Shown piece by piece: positions 9,217 through 17,070 of a stretch of DNA of 64,000 nt; within the stretch, counting starts at the first letter, position 1, and every line of letters starts with the position of its first letter. The position numbers and the translations under genes are program-made. The notes beneath the pieces were generated by a model. It searched no databases. It was not told the origin of the DNA and was given only the letters and a program-made list of their open reading frames with translations. The stretch is from Salinisphaera sp. Lineage in GTDB: Bacteria; Pseudomonadota; Gammaproteobacteria; Nevskiales; Salinisphaeraceae. The stretch covers positions 55,668-119,667 of the forward strand of contig JAQIBT010000033.1 of the NCBI GenBank assembly GCA_027858915.1, given 5' to 3'.

Positions 9217-10449
9217 TCACCCAGCAGAACTGATCGCATCGGTCCGATCGGCTTCCACGGCCGCATGAAAATCATCGAGAAAACACGGGAACGCTGCACG
9301 TACGCGATTCCAGGTCGGCATGAAGGGCACTTCCATTGGATTGGCCAGGTATTCCTCTCCGGCGTTGATGATCGATTCCACGAATACCTCGACTGTTTTC
9401 TCTTCCTGGTGGCGGTCGAGCTCGAGGCCGTTGATCTGGGCATCGAAATAGAAACGTTCCACGGCGTCGAGGGCATTGCGCAGATAGACCGCCTTGATCG
9501 TGCGGATGGTCTCCGGGGTCATCGTCACGCCGTAGGTCGCGAGCTTGCGATACAGCGCCTTGGCAATATCCGTACTCATCTTGGCCAGGCCGGTATTGGC
9601 CTCGTGATCGGCGACCGGCTGATGCTTGTGGTCGTAATGGTTGGCGATATCGACCTGGCAGACCGCATTGCCGCCATAGGTGCGATGTACTTCGGCGAGA
9701 ATGCCCACTTCCAGCCCCCAGTCGCTGGGGATCCGGATCGCTTGGGCCACGCTGGCGCTCATCGCCATTTCGCCAGACAACGGGTAGCGAAAGCTGTCCA
9801 TGAAATTCAGATAATCCATCTCGCCGACCACCGTGCCCAGCGCACGCAGGATCGGCGTCATGAACAGACGCACCACCCGGCCGTTGATCGAGCCGTCGGC
9901 GATACGCGCGTAATAGCCCTTGGCAAACTTGAAGGTAAAGTTCGGGTGCACCATGGGATAGAACAGCCGCGCCAGCAGATCGCGGTCGTAGGTCTTGATA
10001 TCGCAGTCGTGCATGGCCAGTACGCGGCCGCGGCCGGAGGCCAGAAAATAACCCAGGCAATTCCAGACGTTGGCCCCCTTGCCGGGGCGCGCAGGCGCCA
10101 GCCCCTCGCCGTCCAGCCGATCGTACAACGCCTGCAGACGCGGGCCGTCATTCCACAGCAGACGATGGCGCGGCCCCAGACAGCCAAAGAACTCGTGCGC
10201 GTGGGCATACTGCTCGGCGCTGGCGCCGTCCAGGCCGATAATGATCTCGGCCAGATAATCGACCTGTGCCAGCTCGGCCACGATATCAGGCAGCGCGTCG
10301 CCCTCGAGTTCGGAATACAGACAGGGCAGGACCAGCGACATGGGTCGGCTCTGCGCAAACGAACGCAGCTCGGCTTCCAACGCCTCGATCGGTCGTTCGT
10401 CTAGCCGATGCAGCGTTGTGATGACGCCGTTCTGATGAAAATCTGCCAT
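9217..10449 (-). CDS. gpgS: Glucosyl-3-phosphoglycerate synthase (GT81-type)
   Basis: The 410-residue product is a cytosolic retaining glycosyltransferase that joins an NDP-glucose to 3-phosphoglycerate, the first step of glucosylglycerate synthesis. A long N-terminal lead is followed by a GT-A fold. GKGANVWNCLGYFLA and the metal-binding LAMHDCDIKTYDR are typical of GpgS. Further blocks are PLSGEMAMS and WGLEVGILAEVHRTYGG. Length is in the usual range. It sits just downstream of the matching HAD phosphatase on the same strand with a gap of about 40 bases, so the two likely form one operon. Mannosyl-3-phosphoglycerate synthase is the main alternative, but the motifs favour GpgS. Confidence 0.88.
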   Translation of the reverse strand: MADFHQNGVITTLHRLDERPIEALEAELRSFAQSRPMSLVLPCLYSELEGDALPDIVAELAQVDYLAEIIIGLDGASAEQYAHAHEFFGCLGPRHRLLWNDGPRLQALYDRLDGEGLAPARPGKGANVWNCLGYFLASGRGRVLAMHDCDIKTYDRDLLARLFYPMVHPNFTFKFAKGYYARIADGSINGRVVRLFMTPILRALGTVVGEMDYLNFMDSFRYPLSGEMAMSASVAQAIRIPSDWGLEVGILAEVHRTYGGNAVCQVDIANHYDHKHQPVADHEANTGLAKMSTDIAKALYRKLATYGVTMTPETIRTIKAVYLRNALDAVERFYFDAQINGLELDRHQEEKTVEVFVESIINAGEEYLANPMEVPFMPTWNRVRAAFPCFLDDFHAAVEADRTDAISSAG

Positions 10450-10491
10450 GGCTATCGCCTTTGTCAGCGACTGCAGCCGATGGGCTGAAGT

Positions 10492-11307
10492 CTAGATTTC
10501 GCGGTGCTCGATCAATGACGCAATAGCACCTGCCCAGCCCGCCGGCCCGATACCGGGCGCATGTCGAATCGAGCCCGATGCCTTCTCCTGATAGCTGCCG
10601 TCCGGTCTGGCCACCCAGTAACCGATATCGGCGGCTGCCAGCATGCCGGCGTCATTCGCACTGTCGCCCAGTGCTATAGCAAGAATCGGGCCGTACACTG
10701 CTTCGAAGCGAGCGCGCAACCAGTCCAGCGCGTCGCTCTTGTCGGCGTGTCCAAGCAGGTGCACGAAGCGCCCGCCGCGTCTGGTCGTGAAACCGGCCTC
10801 GGCTACCCGCCGCGAAAAATCGATTTCGGCCGCCGCACTGTCTTCCCATAGCAACGGCTCGGAGGCATGCCGGCGTCGAGCATCGGCCGCAGCGGCTGCG
10901 TCCAGTCCGGTCGCGGCCATCACGTCGGCGACGTCGAGATCCGCGAATCCGGTATATCGATAACCGTGGGTCTGTTGCAACCGACGCGCCAACGCGACCA
11001 GTTCGTCATAGGGCAAGCCCAGCGTGGTGAGTTCGACCGAATCGCCATCGTGATCCGCACCGGTATCGAAGTAACCATGCGGCACGGCCACTACGCCGCC
11101 GTTCTCGGCAGCGAACGGCGCGTCATTGCCCATGGCACGCCGCAGCACGCGGATCTCCGCAACCGTCTTGCTCGTGCAGATACACACCGGCACGCTGCGC
11201 TCCGCCAGTTGCTTCAATGCCGGTGCAGCGGTCGACCATGTGTAATTGTGATGATCGAGCAGCGTGGCATCGAGATCAGTGAAAACAACAGCCTGACGGT
11301 TCGGCAT
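10492..11307 (-). CDS. HAD-IIB phosphatase, mannosyl/glucosyl-3-phosphoglycerate phosphatase family
   Basis: A 271-residue HAD phosphatase. Motif I is VFTDLDATLLDHHNYTW (DxDxT variant), followed by CTSKTVAEI (motif II) and the distal ALGDSANDAGMLAAADI (motif IV), all as in MpgP/COG3769. Together with the adjacent gpgS it would remove the phosphate from glucosyl-3-phosphoglycerate to give the compatible solute glucosylglycerate. Start ATG at 11307 is chosen because it precedes motif I by seven codons as in the family; the open frame extends further upstream into the promoter region of the two-component system, but without homology. It diverges from the response regulator gene. Confidence 0.85.
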   Translation of the reverse strand: MPNRQAVVFTDLDATLLDHHNYTWSTAAPALKQLAERSVPVCICTSKTVAEIRVLRRAMGNDAPFAAENGGVVAVPHGYFDTGADHDGDSVELTTLGLPYDELVALARRLQQTHGYRYTGFADLDVADVMAATGLDAAAAADARRRHASEPLLWEDSAAAEIDFSRRVAEAGFTTRRGGRFVHLLGHADKSDALDWLRARFEAVYGPILAIALGDSANDAGMLAAADIGYWVARPDGSYQEKASGSIRHAPGIGPAGWAGAIASLIEHREI

Positions 11308-11347
11308 GGGGAGTCGGCCTTGAAGAATCGTTTTGGTTAGACTGTCG

Positions 11348-11389
11348 ACGATATATCGTGTTGACGGCAATTTTTCATTAAGATAGCGT
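11348..11389 (+). promoter_or_regulatory. Palindrome and candidate sigma-70 promoter for the two-component operon
   Basis: Between the divergent phosphatase and response-regulator genes there is a perfect 12-bp palindrome ACGATATATCGT (11348-11359), flanked by GTCG and TTGAC. It abuts TTGACG (11361-11366), which is followed 17 bases later by TAGCGT (11384-11389), a plausible -35/-10 pair about 20 bases before the response regulator ATG. The palindrome could be an operator, possibly for autoregulation. Seen in sequence; function inferred. Confidence 0.4.
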
Positions 11390-11412
11390 GAACTTCGTCC
11401 GGCAGGCTCGTC

Positions 11413-12093
11413 ATGCGTATTCTGGTAATCGAAGACAACGAGGATCTTGCGGCCAATATCATCGAGTTCCTCTCGGCGCGCGGCCGCGTCATGGATAGCG
11501 CGACCGACGGCGTCACCGGCCTGCACCTGGCGGTGGTCAACGAATACGATGCCATCGTGCTGGATCTAATGTTGCCCGGGATCGACGGGCTGGCACTGTG
11601 CGAACGCCTGCGCGAGGAGGTCGACACGCAGACGCCTATCCTCATGTTGACCGCGCGCGACACCATCGACGACAAGCTGGCCGGCTTTGCCAGCGGAGCT
11701 GACGATTATCTGATCAAGCCGTTCTCGCTGCTGGAACTCGAAGCCCGGTTGGACGCGCTTGGCAACCGGGGTCCGCGCCGCAGCATCCATCAGCTGAAGA
11801 TTGGCGATCTGGTGCTCAATCTGGATACCTGGCAGGTCGAGCGTGGCGGCCGGAAAGTTTCGTTGACTCCGACCGCTCTACGGCTGCTGGAAGTGCTGCT
11901 TCGTGCTTCGCCACGGCTGGTTCGCCGCGCCGAGTTGGAAGTGGCCATCTGGGGCGACCATCCACCGGATTCCGAAGCGCTGCGCACCCATATCCACGCA
12001 CTGCGATCGGCCATCGACAAGCCATTCGCAGGCGCCATGCTGCATACCGTGCCAACCATGGGCTATCGCCTGATCGAGCCGGATGCGGCTTAG
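11413..12093 (+). CDS. OmpR/PhoB-family response regulator
   Basis: A 226-residue regulator with an N-terminal receiver domain (residues 1-115) and a C-terminal winged helix (about 125-220). The phosphoacceptor is Asp51 in IVLDLMLPG; the acidic pair is in IEDNED; the conserved Lys is in DYLIKPFS. The C-terminal domain shows the RRAELEVAIWGD and THIHALRSAIDKPF pattern of DNA-binding OmpR proteins. It overlaps the downstream histidine kinase by 11 bases, so the pair is co-translated. The signal and regulon are not evident; proximity to the osmolyte genes and LPS transferase hints at envelope or osmotic sensing, but this is only inference. Confidence 0.93.
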   Translation: MRILVIEDNEDLAANIIEFLSARGRVMDSATDGVTGLHLAVVNEYDAIVLDLMLPGIDGLALCERLREEVDTQTPILMLTARDTIDDKLAGFASGADDYLIKPFSLLELEARLDALGNRGPRRSIHQLKIGDLVLNLDTWQVERGGRKVSLTPTALRLLEVLLRASPRLVRRAELEVAIWGDHPPDSEALRTHIHALRSAIDKPFAGAMLHTVPTMGYRLIEPDAA

Positions 12094-13375
12094 ATCCCGC
12101 CGGCTCTCGCGGCATCTCGCCAGCCGACGGGACAGTCTTCAGTTCCGTGTGACCTTCGCGCTGGCTCTGTTCGTTGCGATCGTGGTGGCCTCGATGCTGC
12201 TGGCGCTGTTCGCTATCAATGGCCGACTCAAGAGCGATCTGCTTAACGGTCTGGTCAGCCATGAAATGTCCGAACTGGTCAATGAATACCCCAGTGAAGG
12301 CGCCAAGGCGATCCCGCATTCCGCCAACCTCACCGGCTACGTGGTGGCCCCGGACAAGATCGATACGCTGCCCGCACCCATGCGGCATCTTGGGCGCAGT
12401 GTCCGCGGCGTAACCCTGGACTTCAACGACCACAGCTATCGCGTTGGCACAGCGATGATCGGTGACAAACGCGCGTATCTGGCCTACGACATCACGGCGC
12501 TGGAGAATCGTGAAACGCTGTTCAAGATTCTCGCCATCGTGGCCGCACTGATCGTGCTTGCACTGGCGATTCCACTGGGCGCATGGATCGCGCGTATCAG
12601 CCTGAAACCAATCAACGCGCTGGCAGAACACGTCGGCAATCTGCATCCGGATGCACGCGCTACGGCGTTAGCCGATCGCTTCGAAGATTATGAAGTCGGC
12701 GTGATTGCACAGGCGTTCGATCGCTTCATGCTGCGACTGGACGAGTTCGTCGAACGCGAACGCAGCTTTACCGCCGACGCCAGTCACGAGCTGCGTACCC
12801 CGTTGGCGGTCATTCAGGGGGCAGTCGAGGTGCTGCAACAAGACGACATGCAGGCCGCGAGCGCGCCTCTGCGGCGTATCGACCGCGCCTCGCGCCAGAT
12901 GGCCGAACTGATCGAGGCCCTACTATTTCTGGCTCGCGACGAACAGGCCGAAGCCGACGGCACCGCATCGGCCTGTCGAGCCGACCATGTAATCAGCGAG
13001 ATAATCGACGCCTACAAGCCCCTGATGACCACAAAAAACGTCGAGATCGTGGCACTCGAGCCATGCGAGGTCACTGCACCTCGCATCGCTTTGGTGATTG
13101 TATTCGGCAATCTGTTGCGCAATGCACTGCGTCACGGCGGCCAGGATATTCGCGTCACACTCGCCCAGGGAAGCCTCAGCGTGACCGACAACGGCATTGG
13201 CATGGACGGCGACAAACTACGGCGGGCTTTCGACCGCGGTTTCCGCGACGGTCCGGGCGCCGGTCTGGGGCTCGGGCTGTATCTGGTCAAGCGCGTGACC
13301 GATCGTTATGGCTGGCAAATTAGACTGACCAGCCGGCCAGACGAAGGCACCCGCGTCGAACTGCAGCTGACCTGA
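12083..13375 (+). CDS. Membrane sensor histidine kinase
   Basis: A 430-residue kinase partner of the preceding regulator. A basic N-terminus leads to a membrane helix at about residues 24-46, a periplasmic sensor of about 100 residues, and a second helix at about 148-168. A HAMP-like linker follows. The dimerisation/phosphotransfer helix contains His235 in FTADASHELRTPLAV. The ATP-binding domain has NLLRNALRHGG (N box), VTDNGIGMD (G1) and GAGLGLGLYLVKRV (G2). All catalytic boxes are intact. The ATG lies inside the end of the regulator gene. The ligand sensed is unknown. Confidence 0.92.
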   Translation: MRLRSRRLSRHLASRRDSLQFRVTFALALFVAIVVASMLLALFAINGRLKSDLLNGLVSHEMSELVNEYPSEGAKAIPHSANLTGYVVAPDKIDTLPAPMRHLGRSVRGVTLDFNDHSYRVGTAMIGDKRAYLAYDITALENRETLFKILAIVAALIVLALAIPLGAWIARISLKPINALAEHVGNLHPDARATALADRFEDYEVGVIAQAFDRFMLRLDEFVERERSFTADASHELRTPLAVIQGAVEVLQQDDMQAASAPLRRIDRASRQMAELIEALLFLARDEQAEADGTASACRADHVISEIIDAYKPLMTTKNVEIVALEPCEVTAPRIALVIVFGNLLRNALRHGGQDIRVTLAQGSLSVTDNGIGMDGDKLRRAFDRGFRDGPGAGLGLGLYLVKRVTDRYGWQIRLTSRPDEGTRVELQLT

Positions 13376-13449
13376 TATATGGCCCGTAGGAGCCCTGGCT
13401 TGATTAAAACTTCATACGCCGCTGACATTTCTGGGATTGATGCGCCGGC

Positions 13450-14589
13450 ATGCTGTGCGCTGATTTCACGACGGACACTACGTTGAGCAGACAGCGCAGC
13501 GGCCATACGACCGGCTGGCGCGGCGCCTTGAAGACCTGGCGTCGCAACAATCGCGAGCGTTTCAACCGCCTGCTGGCCCGCGTAATCGGCAGCGCCGAAC
13601 CGACCAGCACGCCGCTGGCCGAGGACACTCGGCGCATCCTGGTCGTGCGGCTGAACAAGCGGCTGGGCAATATCCTGTTTCTGACGCCCATGTTGCGCAG
13701 CCTGGCCGCCACATTGCCGGCCGCACGTATCGACGTAGTCATTCAGGATCGCGCCCAGATCAAGCTACTGGAAAGCCTGCCCGGCATCGGCCGGGTATGG
13801 ATTCAGGACACTACTGTCTTCGGCATTCTTCGCTTGCTGCGTGCCGTGCGTCGCGAACGCTACGACCTAGCGATCGACCCGGCCAGCAATTCGGCCAGCA
13901 ACCGGCTGGCCCTGGCGCTGGCCGGGGCACGCCAGCGCATGGGTTTTGCCGGTCACGATCAATGGGTGTCTCTGACTCATGCCAGTCCCAGAGCAGGCAG
14001 CGACCATCAGGCGCTCAAGTCAGTGCAACTCCTGGAAGGCGCGATCCGCGATCGCCACGTTGAGACCTTCGATACCCTGGCCGTCTTCCCCGACGTCGCT
14101 GCCTGTGAAGCAGCCGAAGTCCACTGGCAGAACGCGCTGGGCCGATACAGCAGCGGCGCACCAGTCATCGGGTTTTTTGCCCGCGCGACCGGCCGCAAAC
14201 AACTGCCGCCCCACTGGTGGCAGGCATGGGTTGCCGCTATTCGAGACCGCGCGCCTGATGCCGTGCTGTTGGAGATACTTCCGGCCGCGCAGGCATTGCC
14301 GATAGTGCCGGAATTGCCCCATATTGCGATTCGACCGCTCGACGAGCTGTCGGCCATGCTGGCCAAACTGGATGTATTCGTCGCCGCCGACAGCGGCCCC
14401 ATGCACCTGGCGGCGGCCTCGGGCGTACCGGTTGTCGGCCTGTTTCGGGCCACTTCCCCAAAAGCCTATGCCCCCCTTGGCCGTTCCTGCATCAGCATCG
14501 AAGGCAATAAGCTGGACGCCGGCGATGTCGCCGACGCCGTGCTTGCACGCCTGAGCCATCGCGGTTCAAAAACCAGTGCCCGCGATTGA
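13450..14589 (+). CDS. Glycosyltransferase family 9 (heptosyltransferase-like) protein
   Basis: A 379-residue GT9-family enzyme. After about 55 basic, arginine-rich residues the core begins with ILVVRLNKRLGNILFLTPML, the GT9 nucleotide-sugar-binding start. Near the C-terminus, VFVAADSGPMHLAAASGVP and VGLFRATSPKAYAPLG form the donor site block. Such enzymes add heptose to the LPS inner core at the cytoplasmic face of the inner membrane. It is a single gene here, not in a waa cluster, so the exact acceptor cannot be told. The long basic N-terminus may be a membrane-binding extension, or the true start may lie downstream. Confidence 0.83.
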   Translation: MLCADFTTDTTLSRQRSGHTTGWRGALKTWRRNNRERFNRLLARVIGSAEPTSTPLAEDTRRILVVRLNKRLGNILFLTPMLRSLAATLPAARIDVVIQDRAQIKLLESLPGIGRVWIQDTTVFGILRLLRAVRRERYDLAIDPASNSASNRLALALAGARQRMGFAGHDQWVSLTHASPRAGSDHQALKSVQLLEGAIRDRHVETFDTLAVFPDVAACEAAEVHWQNALGRYSSGAPVIGFFARATGRKQLPPHWWQAWVAAIRDRAPDAVLLEILPAAQALPIVPELPHIAIRPLDELSAMLAKLDVFVAADSGPMHLAAASGVPVVGLFRATSPKAYAPLGRSCISIEGNKLDAGDVADAVLARLSHRGSKTSARD

Positions 14590-14599
14590 AGCCATCCGC

Positions 14600-14623
14600 A
14601 TCAACGGATCAACGGATCAACGG
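14600..14623 (+). repeat. Short tandem repeat, three 8-bp units
   Basis: Three exact copies of ATCAACGG in tandem, followed by a partial fourth, just after the GT9 stop codon and before the chorismatase gene. Length variation by slipped-strand pairing is possible, and it lies about 70 bases before the preferred chorismatase start. Confidence 0.8.
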
Positions 14624-14693
14624 ATCAGTGCAGAGATGTCGCGCCGCCAACGAAACCATGCATCGTATCCTCCGTGGACGCTATCATGCGCCC

Positions 14694-15677
14694 ATGAGCG
14701 CCACGAATTCATTCGATACAGTCCGCTTCTGGCGGCCCAGCCTTGGGGAACCGAACACTCTCCTGGCCGACGCAGTGTGTATCCGATATCGGGCCGACGC
14801 GACTGACCCGTGGACGTTTCCGACGCCCTGGCTTGCCGGATCGTTCGACGCCGAAACCTGGCATCTGCCATCACCGGTCGAGGCAGGCCAGTTTGGCCGC
14901 TGGTCATATCGACACGCGCCGGGCATAGCGATGGCCGCACTGCACGCGGCCGAGGCGGGCGACGAGGATCCGAGCGCGCCGGTTGCCGCCGTCGGACGGG
15001 ATGCCTACCGTGAACTGTTTCGGCTTCAAAAACAGTTGGGCCTGGCGCACGTCGTTCGCATCTGGCATTGGCTGTCAGCGCCCACTGCGGGCGAAGGCGA
15101 AACTGAGCGCTATCGGCAATTCTGTCGCGGGCGCGCCGAGGCGCTCGACAACGCGATACCCGCCTGGCCGAACCTGCCCCCGGCCACGCTGGTTGCGGGC
15201 TCGGTGCCCGGCTTGCGCATGCACGTCATTCTGAGTGACAGCCCGGTCGAACCGGTCGAGAACCCGCGCCAGATCAGCGCCTATCGCTATCCGCCGCGCT
15301 ATGGCCAACGCGCACCGGCGTTTGCGCGTGGCGGGCGAGTCCAGCTGGCCGGGCATCAATACCTCATGATCTCCGGCACCGCCAGTATCGTCGGCCACGA
15401 AAGCCTGCACGCTGGCGACCTCGCAGCCCAGTTTGACGAAGCCTTTTGCAATATCACCGCCGTAATCGACACCGCCTGCAATGGAAAAGCCTCACCCGCG
15501 GATCTGGAATGCATCAAGGTGTATCTCCACAATCCTGAGAGCGCCGAAGCGGTACTGGTCTTGTTGTCGCAGCGCCTGCCCCACGTACCCGCCGTGCTGG
15601 TCCACGCCCCCCTCTGTCGCCACGAGCTGCTGCTCGAACTCGAGGGACAGATGCGGCTCGATCATCGCAACAACTAA
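14694..15677 (+). CDS. Chorismatase family protein (XanB2/FkbO/Hyg5-like)
   Basis: The 327-residue product resembles chorismatases, which act on chorismate to give dihydroxycyclohexadiene carboxylate or 3-/4-hydroxybenzoate. Visible signatures are RIWHWL with ERYRQFCRGRAEAL in the middle, then ISAYRYPPRYGQRAPAFARG, and the C-terminal block ISGTASIVGHESLHAGD. XanB2 in xanthomonads makes 3-hydroxybenzoate for aryl-polyene pigment and 4-hydroxybenzoate for ubiquinone. No pigment cluster is visible here, so a role in ubiquinone or signalling is possible. ATG at 14694 gives the usual family length; in-frame ATG at 14658 is an alternative. Family likely; reaction type undecided. Confidence 0.8.
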   Translation: MSATNSFDTVRFWRPSLGEPNTLLADAVCIRYRADATDPWTFPTPWLAGSFDAETWHLPSPVEAGQFGRWSYRHAPGIAMAALHAAEAGDEDPSAPVAAVGRDAYRELFRLQKQLGLAHVVRIWHWLSAPTAGEGETERYRQFCRGRAEALDNAIPAWPNLPPATLVAGSVPGLRMHVILSDSPVEPVENPRQISAYRYPPRYGQRAPAFARGGRVQLAGHQYLMISGTASIVGHESLHAGDLAAQFDEAFCNITAVIDTACNGKASPADLECIKVYLHNPESAEAVLVLLSQRLPHVPAVLVHAPLCRHELLLELEGQMRLDHRNN

Positions 15678-15724
15678 GCGCAAGACCGTTCAAGCGCTGG
15701 CATCAACGTCCAAAACACATCGAG

Positions 15725-16357
15725 CTAAAATTCGCGCGCCGTGGCGGCCGGCCCAATACAGAGCAACGCCGTCGGATCCATATCCGGCGCTAGGCGTAAC
15801 ATCTGTCCGGTCCTTGCATCATCGAAGCCACCAACCAGAACACAGCCAAGACCCAGATTGGTTGCTTGGAGATGGACATTCTGGGCCAGTGCGCCCGATT
15901 CCATGTACACATAGCGACTGCCGCGCTCGCCCTGCGGCGGCTGATCGGAAAAATGCCGGTTGCAAGCTTCTAGTCTTGCAGCGACGCCGATGACGGCAGC
16001 CGCGTCGCACAGCCACGGCTGATCACCGATAGCCGCAGCGTTTATCTGTGCTTGCGGAATAGAACCAGCCAAAGGCTCGAGAGAGTGGCCCTCAGGCAGA
16101 TACGCGTATACGCCCGGCAAGAGGCCGGCTACCCGCCGCGCAATGATACGGAGGCAAAGCGGATATAACCCGCCAGCCGTCGGCGTGGTTCTTTTTCCAT
16201 CGGCCCGGGTGACGCCCTGGGCAGACCACAAGAGCGGCGAAAGCACTGAAAGCGACAGCGTCGCGTCGGCGTATTGTCTGATACTCCGACGGGTTCGAAT
16301 GCATTCGTTCAGGGTATGCGCCCCATTTGAAACGGGTGGTGGCAAGTCAATGGTCAT
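15725..16357 (-). CDS. SagB/ThcOx-type nitroreductase-family oxidoreductase
   Basis: A 210-residue FMN-dependent oxidoreductase of the nitroreductase superfamily. RTRRSIRQYAD near the start is the phosphate-binding arginine block. SAQGVTRADGKRTTPTAGGLYPL is characteristic in pattern of SagB-like members, and LQATNLGLGCVLVGGFDD closes the cofactor site. SagB relatives oxidise azolines in peptide natural products, but many stand-alone members have unknown substrates. No YcaO or precursor peptide gene is near, so I do not infer a peptide pathway. It converges with the chorismatase gene. Confidence 0.85.
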   Translation of the reverse strand: MTIDLPPPVSNGAHTLNECIRTRRSIRQYADATLSLSVLSPLLWSAQGVTRADGKRTTPTAGGLYPLCLRIIARRVAGLLPGVYAYLPEGHSLEPLAGSIPQAQINAAAIGDQPWLCDAAAVIGVAARLEACNRHFSDQPPQGERGSRYVYMESGALAQNVHLQATNLGLGCVLVGGFDDARTGQMLRLAPDMDPTALLCIGPAATAREF

Positions 16358-16384
16358 ACGCCGACTTTAAGACAGAAGGCATTG

Positions 16385-16415
16385 ATCCGCAGCTTAAACA
16401 GATGACGCAGATTCA
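16385..16415. repeat. Dispersed CGCAGAT-type repeat, half copy (locus a)
   Basis: ATCCGCAG, then GATGACGCAGATTCA about ten bases later, match the left arm of the repeats at 20.4, 25.4, 30.1 and 48.3 kb. No right arm is present here. It lies between the nitroreductase and cyclotransferase genes. Confidence 0.55.
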
Positions 16416-16499
16416 AGGGAGAAATGCTTGATGTTCGCTAAGCGCGAATAATACCGTGAGCAGTAGCACGATGGTCGGCAACGCGACTGCCGTGATCAC
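16413..16499 (-). CDS. Possible 28-residue hydrophobic mini-protein
   Basis: Directly after the TAG of the cyclotransferase gene, a GTG opens a frame of 28 codons ending in TGA. It encodes one continuous hydrophobic stretch (VITAVALPTIVLLLTVLFAL, then a short polar tail), which could form a single membrane helix. There is no clear ribosome-binding site, though it could be translated by re-initiation. Its end runs into the dispersed repeat. It may be chance or a gene remnant. Confidence 0.2.
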   Translation of the reverse strand: MITAVALPTIVLLLTVLFALSEHQAFLP

Positions 16500-17009
16500 C
16501 TACAAGGCGTTAGTCGGCTGCTCGATGAGGATCGCGCGATTATCTGCCGCGCGTGCTGCGTCATCGTCGGCCCTGACTGGTGTATCCGCCAGCCAGTCGA
16601 CCCAGGCAGACGGCAACCCATGAGCACGCGCGCCTTGGACCACGAAATCGCGATACCAATCCAGCACAGCCAGGCTGTCGTCCAGCCAGTTTTCGCGGCC
16701 GCGATAGGTCGCGGCGATCACCTCCTCGTTGGCCGTACCGACCGCCGTCTCGAGAAACTCATAGGCCGGCCCCTCGGCTGCGTGCAGACGGGACAGACGA
16801 TCGGGATCCAGTTCGAACAACACGCCGTGAACGCAGTCACCGTCATTACCGGTGGCGACGATATTGCACTTTCCGGAACCGTCCGCACCGCGCAGATGCC
16901 AGTACAACCGATGCCCGTCGAGCCATGCCGGGCCCACCGGGCGCACGCTGGGAACGCGGCGTGCCAGGCGGGAGGTGAGCATGTTCGAACCGTAGGCAAA
17001 GTAGTACAT
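16500..17009 (-). CDS. Gamma-glutamylcyclotransferase-family protein
   Basis: A 169-residue protein with the GGCT-fold opening YYFAYGSNML, where the YGSN loop binds the gamma-glutamyl group. The acidic catalytic residue expected in the middle of the fold is probably in LHAAEGPAYEF. Family members release 5-oxoproline from gamma-glutamyl amines or peptides. A pxpA (5-oxoprolinase) gene starts at the far right of the window, though there is no direct link. Start ATG at 17009 places the YGSN motif at residue 7, as usual. Substrate uncertain. Confidence 0.85.
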   Translation of the reverse strand: MYYFAYGSNMLTSRLARRVPSVRPVGPAWLDGHRLYWHLRGADGSGKCNIVATGNDGDCVHGVLFELDPDRLSRLHAAEGPAYEFLETAVGTANEEVIAATYRGRENWLDDSLAVLDWYRDFVVQGARAHGLPSAWVDWLADTPVRADDDAARAADNRAILIEQPTNAL

Positions 17010-17070
17010 GGGGATTTGAATCCACGCCGTTGATTGACGGCGTGGATTCTACGCCGCCGTGTCCATAGGA

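Noticed and set aside
11308..11526. Extension of the HAD phosphatase to a start at 11526.
   Set aside because: It would run through the divergent promoter and into the response regulator gene, with no homology before the ATG at 11307.
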